The notes beneath the pieces are model-generated. The model did no database searches. It saw only the letters and a program-made list of their open reading frames with translations, and was not told the origin of the DNA. Shown here piece by piece: positions 62,570 to 64,000 of a stretch of 64,000 nucleotides of DNA. The first letter of the stretch is position 1. Every line of letters starts with the position of its first letter. The position numbers and the translations under genes are program-made. The stretch is from Girardinichthys multiradiatus. Its lineage: Eukaryota; Chordata; Actinopteri; Cyprinodontiformes; Goodeidae. The stretch is taken from NCBI RefSeq assembly GCF_021462225.1, contig NC_061812.1:39194675-39258674 (forward strand), in the 5' to 3' direction.

Positions 62570-63161
62570 TGTTATGATTCTGGCACGTCTGCTCTACCCT
62601 GTCTCCCTGGCTGCAATCAGCAGATTAGATGCACCTGGTGGCTGCTGCAGTGTAGTGCAATCTGTGGAATGCCAAGCACCTGTGTCTTCCCTGATATATA
62701 CTGACTCTGACAAGCAGACGGTGCCAGATTTTTGAAAGCCATTGTGTGAGTAAATATCCAGCGTTCCTTCCTGTCTGATCATTGTTCTTGACCTTGCCTT
62801 GCCTTTTTGGATTTATGCCTCTGCCTGCTCCCTGTCGGACTATTTGGATTTTGGTTGTCGACCTTGTTTCCTGCATCTGGTTTATGCCTCTGCCTGCCCC
62901 TTGCCTAACGCCTCTTGTTCCAATCGTTGACCCTGTTTCTGTCCTTGGATTATTGAGCCAGCCTAGCCCTCGGATTATTCAGCCTGGAGTCACTTCTTAC
63001 CTGTGCTGTGGAGTCACGAATCCCTCTTTCTGCCTCAGTGATTCCTGGAAGCTGTGAGGAGTGTTACCTGTGTGACGTTTTCCTGTGGCTGAATAAACCT
63101 TTTAAACTTTCAGTAATGTGTCTGGCTGAGTCTTGGGTCCGCCTTTTTCTGATTCATAGCA
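62570..63161 (+). mobile_element. 5' LTR of a Ty3/gypsy-type retrotransposon
   Basis: The sequence runs from TGTTATGA (62570) to TCATAGCA (63161); these ends are inverted with one mismatch, giving the TG...CA border of LTRs. A poly(A) signal AATAAA lies at 63092-63097. The middle has the Cys/Leu-rich 'ttatgcctctgcctgc' repeats common in fish LTRs. The gag start follows 18 bp later. The partner LTR lies outside the window. I could not assign the primer tRNA. Confidence 0.75.
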
Positions 63162-63179
63162 GAAAAAATCTGGCCAAAA

Positions 63180-64000
63180 ATGGACCCATCGCCAGCACAA
63201 CAGTGGCGTACCCACGTTGATGAGACCCTTTCCTGGTTGAGTTCCGGCATGGAGGAAATAATTTCCACAGTACGTTCTGGCAATCTTGTCTTCGAGCCAC
63301 CACTGTCACAAAGAAACCACGCCCAAGTAACACGGACAACAGCAGAGGTAAGGGAGCCACGCCTCTCTCCGCCTGAGATGTTCAGGGGACCAATGTCAAG
63401 CTTTTCTAACTCAGTGTGAAATTCATTTTGAGCTTCAGCCGTCATCCTTTCCCGCTGAACGTTCCAAGGTGGCGTTTGTTCTATCTCTGCTGGCAGGAAA
63501 GGCAAAACAGTGGGGAACTGCTGAATGGCATAACAGGTCTGCATCTTGTAATCTTTATGAAACTTTTTCCAAGGAACTCATTTGAGTTTTTGACCCGGTC
63601 ATTCCAAGTCGTGAGGCCGCAAGAGGATTATTGTCCCTCAAACAGGGTGATCAGCCTGTCTCGACCTATATAATTGACTTTCATTTGTTGGCTGTAGAGA
63701 GCCGTTGGAATGAGGCAGCACAAATGGATGCATTCATGAAAGGATTAAACGAAGACATCAAGGATGAGCTAGCGACCCGTGACTATCCTTCTTCCCTGAA
63801 ACAACTCGAGGATTTGGCTGCTCGCATTGATATTCGGCTGGCAGAGAGAAGGGAGGAGAAGCGCCATGAGAAGGGTCGCTCATCATTAACTCAGGTTTCT
63901 GCACACCGGTATGAGAGAAGGAGTCAGTCACCTCTCACTGAGGAAAATGATAATTGTGCGCCCATGCAATTGGGCAGAACCAAGATTACCCCTGAGGAGA
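63180..64000 (+). pseudogene. Broken gag of a Ty3/gypsy retrotransposon, cut by window edge
   Basis: The frame starts at ATG 63180 (MDPSPAQQWRTHVDETLS), runs about 79 codons and hits a stop near 63417. Gag-like sequence continues in other frames, with a further in-frame stop near 63582, to a stretch from about 63640 to the window end containing FMKGLNEDIKDELATRDYPS and AARIDIRLAERR, typical of fish gypsy-type capsid C-termini. The copy is therefore defective in gag. Protease and polymerase parts, if any, lie beyond 64000. Confidence 0.8.

Noticed and set aside
63110..63544. 144-codon minus-strand frame
   Set aside because: Antisense of the gypsy LTR-gag region with no domain.

Overview
This is a vertebrate, almost certainly teleost fish, nuclear genome window. 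It carries small spliced exons with GT-AG introns, proteins at vertebrate-typical lengths, many Tc1-like transposons, RTE/Rex3-type LINE tails, a tRNA-headed fish dispersed repeat, long tetranucleotide arrays and a Ty3/gypsy element. The species cannot be fixed from the sequence.

Four protein-coding genes lie head to tail on the + strand. (1) sfmbt1: promoter-like DNA at about 2.2-3.3 kb, 20 coding exons at 10989-27020 (867 codons: four MBT repeats, SLED domain, basic/acidic linker, SAM domain), poly(A) signal at 28314. (2) stimate (tmem110): eight exons at 30257-41043, 312 codons, an ER multipass membrane protein. (3) mustn1: three exons at 45272-47190, 82 codons, with a TATA box, an AP-1 site and E-boxes just upstream. 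(4) an inter-alpha-trypsin inhibitor heavy chain, best matched to itih3: signal peptide, VIT domain and first part of the vWA domain at 51046-60283, running off the right edge. The order SFMBT1-STIMATE-MUSTN1-ITIH matches the human 3p21.1 block, so this is conserved synteny and not a new gene system. The genes have unrelated jobs: chromatin repression, ER-plasma membrane calcium signalling, a muscle nuclear peptide and a secreted hyaluronan-linked protein.

RNA genes: tRNA-Arg(ACG) at 35825-35897 and a decayed second copy at 36209-36281, both in stimate intron 7; tRNA-Glu(CTC) on the - strand at 45943-46014 in mustn1 intron 2.

Introns and spacers are packed with mobile DNA. Three near-identical Tc1-like elements with exact 200-bp inverted ends and TA target sites lie at 36585-38194 (intact 334-residue DD34E transposase), 51483-53060 and 60808-62375 (both disabled). 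There are also about a dozen old Tc1-like relics, two LINE 3' fragments, a 225-bp hAT-type MITE in the stimate 3'UTR, a foldback repeat beside an sfmbt1 splice donor, a THAP-domain relic, and a Ty3/gypsy LTR plus broken gag at the right end. The most unusual structure is an inverted pair of about 190-bp repeats, each abutting a 320-440 bp GATA/TATC array, about 10 kb apart (47622-48160 and 57775-58412). The second array begins about 20 bp inside an itih3 intron.
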